Positions 1 to 5,549 of a stretch of 10,816 bases of DNA are shown here, piece by piece. The notes below the pieces were generated by a model that saw only the letters and a list, made by a program, of their open reading frames with translations, searched no databases and was not told where the DNA came from. The stretch spans positions 5,635 through 16,450 of the forward strand of contig MFAF01000116.1 in NCBI GenBank assembly GCA_001774505.1. The letters are read 5' to 3'. The position numbers were made by a program, and so were the translations under genes. Position 1 is the first letter of the stretch, and each line of letters begins with the position of its first letter. This DNA is from Candidatus Coatesbacteria bacterium RBG_13_66_14 (GTDB taxonomy: Bacteria; RBG-13-66-14).

Positions 1-55
1 TTAAGCACTCAATCGCTTAGCAGGCGATCACCTTCGGCCTCTCGGTCACCTCTCC
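1..55 (-). tRNA. tRNA-Ser(GCU), 5' part, cut by window edge
   Basis: Read on the minus strand from 55 leftwards, the sequence begins with the acceptor strand GGAGAGG. It then has TG, a 3-bp D stem (ACC/GGT) around a loop containing GAGAGG, and a 5-bp anticodon stem ATCGC/GCGAT enclosing the loop CTGCTAA. The anticodon is therefore GCU, which reads serine AGC/AGU codons. The bases after the anticodon stem begin what should be the long class II variable arm. The T arm and 3' acceptor strand lie outside the window. A promoter with consensus -10 stands upstream (105-134). Its neighbour on the same strand is a second serine isoacceptor at 424-510, about 370 bp upstream. Confidence 0.88.
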
Positions 56-104
56 GAGCCGCCTTCCCGAGGCCGGAAAGAGCGGTGATTTCTCGCGCGT
101 CGGA

Positions 105-134
105 ATTATAGCAGAGGAAGCCGTTGCGTGTCAG
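105..134 (-). promoter_or_regulatory. Sigma-70-type promoter of tRNA-Ser(GCU)
   Basis: On the minus strand the -10 box is a perfect TATAAT (110-105). It is preceded, after 18 bp, by CTGACA (134-129), a five-of-six match to the TTGACA -35 box. The expected transcription start near 98 leaves a leader of about 40 nt before the mature tRNA 5' end at 55. This makes the GCU tRNA its own transcription unit, even if read-through from tRNA-Ser(UGA) also occurs. Confidence 0.7.
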
Positions 135-193
135 CGGGTCGCGGACGTTCGCATTGCGCGCAGCGCAGAACTATCGAACTGGTGAACGTGTCG

Positions 194-420
194 TCGCGGA
201 ACCGCGGTCCAGCGCGCTGCGCTAGAAAACATCCCCAAAATTATTCAAGAGTACCGCTCGCGGCGGCAACCTCTCGACTGAAACAAGCTCTCATCGCGGA
301 ACCGCGGTCCAGCGCGCTGCGCGAAAAGAATTTTTAAACTATTCAAGTGCACCGCTCGCGGCGGCAACCTCTCGACAACAACCGACTCTCATCGCGGAAC
401 CGCGGTCCAGCGCGCTGCGC
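194..420. repeat. Two-part GC-rich repeat array, ~99-bp period, between two serine tRNAs
   Basis: A 29-bp element occurs three times without mismatch, at 194-222, 294-322 and 392-420 (spacing 100 and 98). It contains the near-palindrome CGCGGAACCGCG and the perfect palindrome CAGCGCGCTG. Between copies lies an AT-rich stretch and a second element of 36 bp at 243-278 and 341-376 (98 bp apart, two mismatches), which carries CCGCTCGCGG. Copies 2 and 3 also share CTCTCA just before the 29-mer. A possible inverted relic, GCGCAGCGC, sits at 158-166. The third copy ends at 420, three bases from the mature end of tRNA-Ser(UGA), so on the minus strand the array lies in the tRNA 3' trailer. No protein is supported here. 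The rest of 56-193 holds only the promoter and that relic. Confidence 0.85.
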
Positions 421-423
421 TGG

Positions 424-510
424 TGGCGGAGGGCACAGGATTCGAACCTGTAAGGGCCGAAGCCCGGCGGATTTCAAGTCCGCTGCCTTACCAATTAGGA
501 CTAGCCCTCC
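424..510 (-). tRNA. tRNA-Ser(UGA), complete with encoded CCA
   Basis: On the minus strand from 510 the gene gives a class II cloverleaf of 87 nt. The acceptor stem is GGAGGGC/GCCCTCC (7 bp). The D arm contains GG in its loop, with a short stem including one G-U pair. The anticodon stem GCGGA/TCCGC encloses CTTGAAA, so the anticodon is UGA. The long variable arm is GGGC-TTCG-GCCC with a UUCG tetraloop. The T arm is ACAGG-TTCGAAT-CCTGT, followed by discriminator G and CCA at 426-424. The long variable arm and anticodon together identify a serine tRNA reading UCN codons, UCA in particular. A second CCA follows directly (423-421), then the repeat array. I see no convincing promoter of its own in 511-620, so transcription may come from further upstream. 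Confidence 0.95.
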
Positions 511-511
511 T

Positions 512-860
512 TCAACTCCCCCAACCCCCTCAATCTTGAGGGGGCGCATTCGCGGGGGAATCTATCTAAGCTCGATAATCACCGCCGCGTGCGAGACATT
601 TTTCAAATTCCCCGATCCGCATCCCCCATCCCCCCCATCTTGGGGGGGCAACCTCGCGGGAGGAATTTATTTCAATTCTTGAGTCACCGCCGCGTGCGGT
701 GCTTTTTTCTTATTCCCACGGTTTATCCCCCATCCCCCCCATCTTGGGGGGGCACAGTCGCGACGAGTACTTGTTGAAATTCTCGCAGTTTACGCCGCGT
801 TCGGCACGTATTATCAGTTTCCCGGTTTTACTCCCCCCATCCCCCCATCTTGGGGGGCCC
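512..860. repeat. C-run/G-run hairpin repeat array, ~104-bp period
   Basis: Four hairpins with a shared ATCTT centre occur at regular intervals: 525-544 (8-bp stem CCCCCTCA/TGAGGGGG), 630-648, 734-752 and 841-857 (6- to 7-bp C/G stems). Centre spacing is 104, 104 and 106 bp. Each of the first three is followed by a TCGCG-containing stretch and AT-rich DNA. Each is then followed by a second element with core CGCCGCGT at 583-590, 688-695 and 793-800 (spacing 105 and 105), and then by CCC-rich sequence leading into the next hairpin. In the middle unit the second element is itself an inverted repeat, CACCGC-CGCGT-GCGGTG (685-701). The array fills the gap between tRNA-Ser(UGA) and the terminator of the ribosomal operon. 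Short open frames across it are made of the repeat and have no protein-like composition. Confidence 0.85.
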
Positions 861-874
861 GTTGACGGGCGTTT

Positions 875-898
875 AAAAAACCCCCTCACCGAGGGGGT
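875..898 (-). terminator. Intrinsic terminator of the alpha operon after rplQ
   Basis: On the minus strand an 8-bp stem ACCCCCTC/GAGGGGGT closes a GGT loop and is followed directly by a run of T residues (879-875). It lies 25 bp after the rplQ stop codon, the expected place for the end of the spc-alpha transcription unit. A further small inverted repeat, GCCCG/CGGGC, sits just beyond it at 857-870. Confidence 0.85.
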
Positions 899-923
899 CC
901 ACGTTTACGCGGTTCTGGCTCCC

Positions 924-1334
924 CTACTTGGTGATTTTCTTCTTGAGCTTGATGACGCGGGGCTTGGCGAAGTCCTCGCCCATCTCGCAGAGCTCGACGT
1001 AGCTTACCGGCGCGCCGTCGCCCTTGCGGTATCCCCGGGGGATGATGCGGACGAATCCGCCCGTGCGCTCGTCGTAGCGTGGAAGGACCACCTCGAAGAA
1101 TTTCTTGACGACTTTTTTATCCCCCAGCTCGGCGAAAACGGCCCGCTGCGCCGCCGTGTCCGATGAGCGCGACTTGGCGAAAAGGCTGTCGGCGAACGCT
1201 TTGAGCGCCTTGGCCTTGGTGTGGGTCGTCTCGATGCGCTCGTGGCGGACGAGGGACCGGCACAGGTTGCGCAGAAGCGCCCGCCGGCTGGCGGTGGGCC
1301 GATTGAACTGAAAGCCTTCCTTCTTGTGACGCAT
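924..1334 (-). CDS. rplQ: 50S ribosomal protein L17
   Basis: 136 residues, within the usual size for bacterial L17, a large-subunit protein near the polypeptide exit tunnel. The family start is clear: MRHKKEGFQFNRPTASRRA, followed by LLRNLCRSLVRHERIETTHTKAK, which corresponds to the conserved stretch where L17 reads LxRNLxxSLxxHExIxTTxAKAK. The C-terminal half is basic and ends in KLKKKITK. It is the last gene of the operon, 76 bp after rpoA, as in many bacteria, and an intrinsic terminator follows. ATG start; the ribosome-binding site is weak (GGGG 8 nt upstream) and lies inside a possible hairpin, see 1343-1401. Nothing is odd in the protein itself. Confidence 0.96.
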   Translation of the reverse strand: MRHKKEGFQFNRPTASRRALLRNLCRSLVRHERIETTHTKAKALKAFADSLFAKSRSSDTAAQRAVFAELGDKKVVKKFFEVVLPRYDERTGGFVRIIPRGYRKGDGAPVSYVELCEMGEDFAKPRVIKLKKKITK

Positions 1335-1342
1335 TAAGGAAT

Positions 1343-1401
1343 CCCCAGAGGAGACAGGGGTTTGGCCGAGCGGAGAGAGCTATGCCTCCGACAGAACCCC
1401 T
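1343..1401 (-). promoter_or_regulatory. Structured rpoA-rplQ leader with two competing helices
   Basis: On the minus strand AGGGGTT (1401-1395) can pair with AACCCCT (1362-1356), with an inner helix CGGAG/CTCCG (1390-1386 with 1375-1371). The CCCC within AACCCCT can instead pair with GGGG (1346-1343), 8 nt before the rplQ ATG and the only Shine-Dalgarno-like tract there. The two pairings exclude each other, so the RNA could switch between exposing and hiding the rplQ start region. The helices are seen in the sequence; the regulatory role is inference. Confidence 0.4.
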
Positions 1402-1410
1402 CGCCTATTT

Positions 1411-2397
1411 TTAATCGCCGAACAGCTCTTTCAGGTCCATCCCGAGGTGCAGGCCGTATTCGGTGAGGAAGGCCTCTATCTCGGCCAGGGACTTCTTGCC
1501 GAAATTGCGGTACTTGAGCATCTCGGACTCGGGCTTGACCACCAAGTCGCCGAGGGTGTGCAGGTCGGCGGCGCGCAGGCAGTTCGCGGAGCGCACGGAG
1601 AGGTCGAGCTCGGACACCGGTCGGGCCAGGAGCTCCCGTATCCGGCGCCTCTCCTCGTCCTCCCGCTCCTCGGCGGGCGTCCGGCGCGCGTCGGCCGAGC
1701 CGATGACGGAAAAGAAGTTGATGAGAATCGCCGCCGCGGTCTCCACGGCGTTGCGCGGGCTGACGGAACCGTCGGTCACCACCTCGAGGACCATTTTATC
1801 GAAGTTGGTCATCTGCCCGACGCGGGTCTCCTCGACGGTGAAGTTGACCTTCACGACGGGCGTGAAGACGGCGTCTATGGGGATCATGCCCACGTAGTCG
1901 TGTTCGGGGGGCAGCTCCACCTCGTGGGAGGTGAGGTAGCCGCGCCCGCGTATCAGCACTATGTCCATCTCCAGCTTGCCGTCGGCGTCCAGGCCCGCGA
2001 TGTAGGCGTCGGGGTTGAGGACCTTGAGCTCGGGGGGCAGGACGAGATCGGCGCCGGTCACCTCGCCGGGCCCCTTGGCGGCCAGGCTCACCGCGTGGAC
2101 CTCCTCGTCGTCCCAGTCCGCGCTGAACACCAGTTGGCGCAGGTTGAGGAGGATGTCGGAGACGTCCTCTATCACGCCGGGCAGGGTGTCGTACTCGTGA
2201 TCGGCGTTCTCGACGCGCACCGCGACGGGGGCGTAGCCGGTGAGGCTGGACAGAAGGACCCGCCGCAGGGCGTTGCCCACCGTGGTGCCGAACCCCGAGG
2301 CCAGCGGCTGAATGGTGAACACGGCCCGGTTGCGATGGGCCTTGTCCCCCTCGATCAGCACCTTGATGTCGGTATCCAGGACCTTGCCGATGATCAT
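1411..2397 (-). CDS. rpoA: DNA-directed RNA polymerase subunit alpha
   Basis: 328 residues, matching the family (329 in E. coli). Alpha dimerises through its N-terminal domain to nucleate RNA polymerase assembly, and its C-terminal domain contacts UP elements and activators. The N-terminal domain (about 1-235) shows FGTTVGNALRRVLLSS, the conserved assembly region, and DTLPGVIEDVSDILLNL. A charged linker rich in E and R (about 240-258) leads to the C-terminal domain with VRSANCLRA (R269, N272, C273, matching E. coli R265, N268, C269) and FGKKSLAEI (G300, K302, S303), the DNA-binding helix-hairpin-helix residues. It starts with ATG 95 bp after rpsD. A CCCC-TCAAC-GGGG inverted repeat (2421-2409) lies just before the start. 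Acid-rich stretches are normal for the family. Confidence 0.97.
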   Translation of the reverse strand: MIIGKVLDTDIKVLIEGDKAHRNRAVFTIQPLASGFGTTVGNALRRVLLSSLTGYAPVAVRVENADHEYDTLPGVIEDVSDILLNLRQLVFSADWDDEEVHAVSLAAKGPGEVTGADLVLPPELKVLNPDAYIAGLDADGKLEMDIVLIRGRGYLTSHEVELPPEHDYVGMIPIDAVFTPVVKVNFTVEETRVGQMTNFDKMVLEVVTDGSVSPRNAVETAAAILINFFSVIGSADARRTPAEEREDEERRRIRELLARPVSELDLSVRSANCLRAADLHTLGDLVVKPESEMLKYRNFGKKSLAEIEAFLTEYGLHLGMDLKELFGD

Positions 2398-2492
2398 ATT
2401 CGCCAGAGCCCCGTTGAGGGGTTTTAATAAACGAGGCGGGTCGGTGACGAGCCGGTCAACCCCCGCCGGTATCCCGAATCTCGGGCCGGACG

Positions 2493-3119
2493 TTAACGCG
2501 AGTAGAGCTCGACCACGAACTGCTCGTTGAAGGGCAGGGTGATGTCCTCGCGGTTGGGCAGCCGCGTCACCTTTACTTCGAGCTTGGCCTGGTCCACCGC
2601 GAGCCAGTCCACGGGCTGAGGCTGGAGGCGCTCGAGGCGGAACTTGACCTGCGGGACGACGCTGGAGGTCTCACGGATGGACACGGTATCCTCGGCCTTG
2701 ACCCGGTAGCTGGGGATGTCCACCTTGTGCCCGTTGACGGCCAGGTGCCCGTGGCGGATGTACTGCCGGGCCTGGGCCCGGGTGGCGACGAACCCGGCGC
2801 GCTGGAGCACGCTGTCGAGCCGGGTGTCGAGCATGATCAGAAGTGTGTGGCCGGTGATGCCCTTGGCCTGCTCGGCCTTGGTGTAGAAGTTGAAGAACTG
2901 CCTCTCGAGCATGCCGTAGGAGCGGCGGATGCGCTGCTTTTCCCGGAGCTGCGTGCCGTAGGGGGTCTGGCGGCGGCGCCTGCCGCGTCCGTGCATGCCC
3001 GGGGGCGTGGGACGGCGCTCGACGGCGCACTTGTTGGAATAGCAGCGCTGCCCCTTGAGGAAGAGCTTGACTCCCTCGCGGCGGCAGGTCTTGCAACGGG
3101 GTCCGGTGTACCTGGCCAA
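2493..3119 (-). CDS. rpsD: 30S ribosomal protein S4, zinc-binding form
   Basis: 208 residues, typical for S4, a primary 16S rRNA-binding protein that starts assembly of the 30S body. The N-terminus carries C9-x2-C12...C26-x4-C31, the four-cysteine zinc site known from the Thermus protein and absent in the E. coli type. The S4 RNA-binding domain follows (about 98-160), with LDTRLDSVLQRAGFVATRAQARQYI and GHLAVNGHKVDIPSYRVKAED. The C-terminus ends in LPFNEQFVVELYSR, close to the common VELYSR. The start is TTG, 9 bp after the rpsK stop, with GGGGGA just upstream; no ATG or GTG gives the standard MARYTGPxC N-terminus. In several bacteria S4 represses its own operon; no S4 target can be recognised here by eye. 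Confidence 0.96.
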   Translation of the reverse strand: MARYTGPRCKTCRREGVKLFLKGQRCYSNKCAVERRPTPPGMHGRGRRRRQTPYGTQLREKQRIRRSYGMLERQFFNFYTKAEQAKGITGHTLLIMLDTRLDSVLQRAGFVATRAQARQYIRHGHLAVNGHKVDIPSYRVKAEDTVSIRETSSVVPQVKFRLERLQPQPVDWLAVDQAKLEVKVTRLPNREDITLPFNEQFVVELYSR

Positions 3120-3128
3120 GTCGTCCCC

Positions 3129-3518
3129 CTACACCCGGCGCCGCTTCTTCGGGCGGCAGCCGTTGTGCGGAATGCTGGTCATGTCTATGACGGCGGTTAC
3201 CCCGAGACCGGCGGCGGACAGCGCGCGGATGGCGGATTCACGCCCGGAGCCCGGGCCCTTGATGTGAATCTCGACCTTGCGCATTCCGGCGTCGAGCGCC
3301 TTCTTGGCGCAGTTCTCGGCGGTGAGCTGGGCGGCGAAGGGGGTGGACTTCTTCGAGCCCTTGAAGCCCGCGCTGCCCGCGCTGCCCCAGCCGATGACCC
3401 GGCCGTCGAGGGTGGTGACGCTGACGATGGTGTTGTTGAAGGAGGAGCGGATGCAGATGTACCCCTCCGGGGAACCCTCGTCGAACTTTATGGACCTGCG
3501 GCGACGCTGACGCTGCAT
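3129..3518 (-). CDS. rpsK: 30S ribosomal protein S11
   Basis: 129 residues from the ATG at 3518, the E. coli length. S11 sits on the 30S platform and helps hold the mRNA near the E site. Visible family features are [42 protein letters not shown] and the C-terminal [18 protein letters not shown], a hallmark of S11. A GTG at 3542 would add eight residues (MDSPERPF), but the ATG has AAAGG 7-8 nt upstream and gives a normal N-terminus, so it is preferred. It lies 51 bp after rpsM and 9 bp before rpsD. Overlapping palindromes occupy the rpsM-rpsK gap. Confidence 0.96.
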   Translation of the reverse strand: MQRQRRRRSIKFDEGSPEGYICIRSSFNNTIVSVTTLDGRVIGWGSAGSAGFKGSKKSTPFAAQLTAENCAKKALDAGMRKVEIHIKGPGSGRESAIRALSAAGLGVTAVIDMTSIPHNGCRPKKRRRV

Positions 3519-3541
3519 GAACGGCCTTTCAGGAGAATCCA

Positions 3542-3563
3542 CCGACCGGGCGGTCGGACCGCC
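3542..3563. repeat. Two overlapping palindromes in the rpsM-rpsK gap
   Basis: CCGACCG-GG-CGGTCGG (3542-3557) and GGCGGTC-G-GACCGCC (3549-3563) share the central bases, so only one of the two helices can form at once. They lie between the rpsM stop and the rpsK start. The loops of 1-2 nt mean the innermost pairs would open, leaving stems of about 5-6 bp. The symmetry is seen directly; whether it regulates rpsK or binds a protein is unknown. Confidence 0.5.
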
Positions 3564-3569
3564 GATGCA

Positions 3570-3944
3570 CTATTTTGTTTTAGCCTTGGCGCCCACGGTG
3601 CGGCGCGGGCCTTTGCGGGTCCGGGCGTTGGTCTTGGTGCGCTGGCCGCGGACGGGCAGGCCCCTCTTGTGGCGCATGCCGCGGTAGGAGTTGATCGCCA
3701 TGAGCCGCTTGATGTTCATGGCGATCTCGGCCCGCAGCGTCCCCTCGACCCGGTACCCCTCCTCGATGACCTTGCGGATGTTGTTTATCTCGTCGTCGGT
3801 GAGGTCCTTGGTGTGGGTGTCCACGTCCAGGCCGGCCTTGTCGCAGATGGCCTTGGCGACGGTGTTCCCGATGCCGAAGATGTACGTCAGGCTGACGACG
3901 ATGCGCTTGTTGCGGGGCAGGTCTATGCCGGAGATGCGTGCCAT
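3570..3944 (-). CDS. rpsM: 30S ribosomal protein S13
   Basis: 124 residues, normal for S13, a head protein of the small subunit that contacts tRNA and forms the B1 bridges to the large subunit. The N-terminus [19 protein letters not shown] and the helix-turn-helix-like [13 protein letters not shown] are typical. The C-terminal signature [18 protein letters not shown] is followed by a basic tail that reaches the P site. The ATG has a strong AAAGGAG upstream, which overlaps the end of rpmJ (9 bp gap), suggesting translational coupling. No anomalies. Confidence 0.97.
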   Translation of the reverse strand: MARISGIDLPRNKRIVVSLTYIFGIGNTVAKAICDKAGLDVDTHTKDLTDDEINNIRKVIEEGYRVEGTLRAEIAMNIKRLMAINSYRGMRHKRGLPVRGQRTKTNARTRKGPRRTVGAKAKTK

Positions 3945-3953
3945 CGTTCTCCT

Positions 3954-4067
3954 TTAACCCTGACGCTGCTTGTGGCGGGGGTTCTTGCAGATGACGCGGA
4001 CGACGCCCCGGCGCTTTATGACCCGGCACTTGTCGCAGATGGGCTTTACTGAACTGCGGACCTTCAT
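3954..4067 (-). CDS. rpmJ: 50S ribosomal protein L36, zinc-binding form
   Basis: 37 residues, the standard length of this smallest large-subunit protein. The translation is [20 protein letters not shown] followed by [17 protein letters not shown]. Zinc ligands C11, C14, C27 and H32 are all present, so this is the C+ form rather than the cysteine-free paralog made in zinc starvation. Bacterial L36 binds 23S rRNA in the large subunit. The gene starts with ATG after a long 290-bp spacer from infA and ends 9 bp before rpsM. The ribosome-binding site is weak. Confidence 0.96.
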   Translation of the reverse strand: MKVRSSVKPICDKCRVIKRRGVVRVICKNPRHKQRQG

Positions 4068-4212
4068 GGCGATTTACGCTTTCAAACGGTGGCTGAATAA
4101 CGGGACGGTTTCCAATCGCTTCCCAACCGACCCTGAGGCCAAGTATCGTGCTTTATTATGTATGCCGACTCTTCGTTCCCACCCGGCAGGTCCTCTTCTC
4201 GCCAATCTTTCC

Positions 4213-4335
4213 GGCCCCCCTTGGGTGGCCCCCCTTTATTTGACCGGCCCCCCACTAACGAGCCCCCTTGGGTGGCCCCCCCAACCGGTTCAGCCTCTTC
4301 CGTACACCGCCCCCCCTGGCTGGCCTCCCCCCGAC
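4213..4335. repeat. C-run/G-run repeats in the infA-rpmJ spacer
   Basis: The 290-bp spacer 4068-4357 has no gene. Its right half is full of C runs on the plus strand (G runs in the minus-strand mRNA). A 19-bp direct repeat CCCCCTTGGGTGGCCCCCC occurs at 4216-4234 and 4263-4281. The stretch CCCCTTTATTTGA at 4232-4244 also matches the sequence at the infA stop codon almost exactly (from 4353), suggesting a local duplication. More runs of six or seven C lie at 4311-4316 and 4327-4332. In RNA these would be several tracts of five to seven G, able in principle to form quadruplexes or strong hairpins. The left half, 4068-4200, shows nothing clear. Confidence 0.65.
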
Positions 4336-4357
4336 TGGCCCTCTTGACGGGCCCCCT

Positions 4358-4576
4358 TTATTTGAAGCGCCAGGTGATGCGGCCCTTGGTGAGGTCGTAG
4401 GGGGTGACCTCGACGCGGACGCGGTCGCCGGGGAGGATGCGCACGAAGTTCATCCGCATCTTCCCGCAGATGTGGGCCAGGATCATCCGGCCGTTCTCCA
4501 GCTCCACGCGAAACATAGCGTTTGGCAATGCTTCGGTGACAACTCCCTCGACCTGGATGACCTCTTCTTTTGGCAT
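4358..4576 (-). CDS. infA: Translation initiation factor IF-1
   Basis: 72 residues, exactly the usual size. IF-1 is a single OB-fold protein that occupies the A site of the 30S subunit during initiation and assists IF-2 and IF-3. The sequence follows the family closely: [20 protein letters not shown], then [19 protein letters not shown] and [19 protein letters not shown] start, with a weak upstream GGGGAAC. A promoter-like sequence lies 31-60 bp upstream, so infA and the alpha-operon genes may be transcribed independently of secY-adk-map. After its stop comes the unusually long, G-rich spacer to rpmJ. Confidence 0.97.
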   Translation of the reverse strand: MPKEEVIQVEGVVTEALPNAMFRVELENGRMILAHICGKMRMNFVRILPGDRVRVEVTPYDLTKGRITWRFK

Positions 4577-4606
4577 TTAGCGGTGGTTCCCCGGTTGCGA
4601 GCGGCA

Positions 4607-4636
4607 AGTTTAAGACAGCTTGGCGTCGTAAGTCAA
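4607..4636 (-). promoter_or_regulatory. Possible internal promoter upstream of infA
   Basis: On the minus strand TTGACT (4636-4631) and TAAACT (4612-4607) are separated by 18 bp, matching the -35 box at five of six and the -10 box at four of six positions. Transcription from about 4600 would give a leader of roughly 24 nt before the infA ATG. The map-infA gap (118 bp) is longer than most in the operon, and this spot is relatively AT-rich. An inverted repeat CCGGAG/CTCCGG (4664-4669 with 4683-4688) lies between map and this site. By eye this is plausible, not proven. Confidence 0.5.
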
Positions 4637-4694
4637 GGTTTTTAGCGAGACGGAGAGAAGGCTCCGGAGAAAGGGGGCGACACTCCGGCGAATG

Positions 4695-5468
4695 TCAGAG
4701 ATCGTCCCAGCGCCAATCCCAGGGCGTGAGGATTTCCGCTCCCCGTTCGCCGACAAAGACGGTGTGCTCGAAATGGGCGCTGCGGCTGCCGTCGTAGGTG
4801 ACGGCGGTCCAGTTGTCCTCGAGAATCTTGATGGCCATGGTGCCGGCGTTGATCATGGGCTCGACGGCCAGGGCGTCCCCGGAGCGGATGACGGGTCCGG
4901 CGCCGGGGCGTCCGTAGTTGGGTATCTGGGGCCTCTCGTGGAGTCGCCGCCCGATGCCGTGGCCGGTGAAATCGCGCACGACTTGGAAACCGGCCTCGAG
5001 GGCCATGGTCTGGACGACGGAGCCGACGTCGCCGATGTGGTTCCCCGCGCGGCACCGGGTTAGGGCCGCCTCGAGGGAGGCCCGGGTGACGCGGATGAGG
5101 CGGGCGGAGAGCTCGTCTATGTCGCCCACCGGGATGGTGAGGGCCGCGTCGCCGTGGTAGCCGCCCAGGAACGCGCCGACGTCCACGCTGAGTATGTCCC
5201 CGGAGACGAGGCGCCTGGGGCCGGGGATGCCGTGGACTATCTCGTCGTTCACCGAGGTGCAGACGCTGGCGGGGTAGCCGTTGTAGCCCTTGAAGGAGGG
5301 GAGGGCCCCGCGGGAGCGGATGAGCTCCTCCACCATGGCGTCCAGCTCGCCGGTCCTCACGCCGGGGGCCACCGTCCGGGCGACCAGGTTCAGGGCCTCG
5401 GCGACTATCGCCCCCGCCGCGGCCATGGCGTCGCGCTTTTTTACGAGGCTCGGGTCCTTTAAAATCAT
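4695..5468 (-). CDS. map: Methionine aminopeptidase, type I
   Basis: 257 residues from the ATG at 5468. The enzyme removes the initiator methionine from nascent proteins with a small second residue, in the cytoplasm at the ribosome exit. All five metal ligands are visible: D96 and D107 (SVDVGAFLGGYHGDAA), H170 (TGHGIGRRLHE), E203 (AVEPMINAG) and E234 (AHFEHTVFV), each one less than in the E. coli enzyme. H79 (NDEIVHGIPG) is also conserved. There is no N-terminal SH3-type or zinc-finger extension, so this is type Ia. An in-frame TTG at 5483 would add five residues, but MILKDPSLVKKRDAMAAAG fits the family start. It follows adk, as in most bacteria, with an 81-bp gap. Confidence 0.96.
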   Translation of the reverse strand: MILKDPSLVKKRDAMAAAGAIVAEALNLVARTVAPGVRTGELDAMVEELIRSRGALPSFKGYNGYPASVCTSVNDEIVHGIPGPRRLVSGDILSVDVGAFLGGYHGDAALTIPVGDIDELSARLIRVTRASLEAALTRCRAGNHIGDVGSVVQTMALEAGFQVVRDFTGHGIGRRLHERPQIPNYGRPGAGPVIRSGDALAVEPMINAGTMAIKILEDNWTAVTYDGSRSAHFEHTVFVGERGAEILTPWDWRWDDL

Positions 5469-5549
5469 CCGCTCGCGTTTCAATTTGGAGACAAGGGGTG
5501 CCGCGCCCGGCGGGGAGAAAAACCCTTACCCCCGGCCGCCCCGCCCCGT

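Noticed and set aside
194..420. CRISPR array (exact 29-bp repeat at near-regular spacing)
   Set aside because: Only three copies; the ~70-bp intervals are too long and share a 36-bp conserved element, and no cas gene is present. It is an interspersed two-part repeat.
512..860. Integron attC-type cassette array
   Set aside because: No open frames between the hairpins, no core-site consensus and no integrase; the spacing is repeat-like.
589..1166. Small plus-strand open frames over the hairpin array and rplQ
   Set aside because: They read through repeats and the antisense of rplQ; no ribosome-binding site or protein-like composition.
2409..2425. Plus-strand terminator-like CCCC-GTTGA-GGGG-TTTT
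   Set aside because: No plus-strand gene needs it and the stem is only 4 bp; it is better considered as a minus-strand hairpin before rpoA.
2727..4052. Long plus-strand open frame opposite rpsD, rpsK, rpsM and rpmJ
   Set aside because: It is antisense to four clear ribosomal protein genes; length is explained by high GC and codon bias, and the translation is low-complexity and G/A/V/L/D-rich.
4068..4200. Promoter before rpmJ (CATAAT-like box near 4155-4162)
   Set aside because: No -35-like hexamer lies at 16-18 bp upstream on the minus strand.
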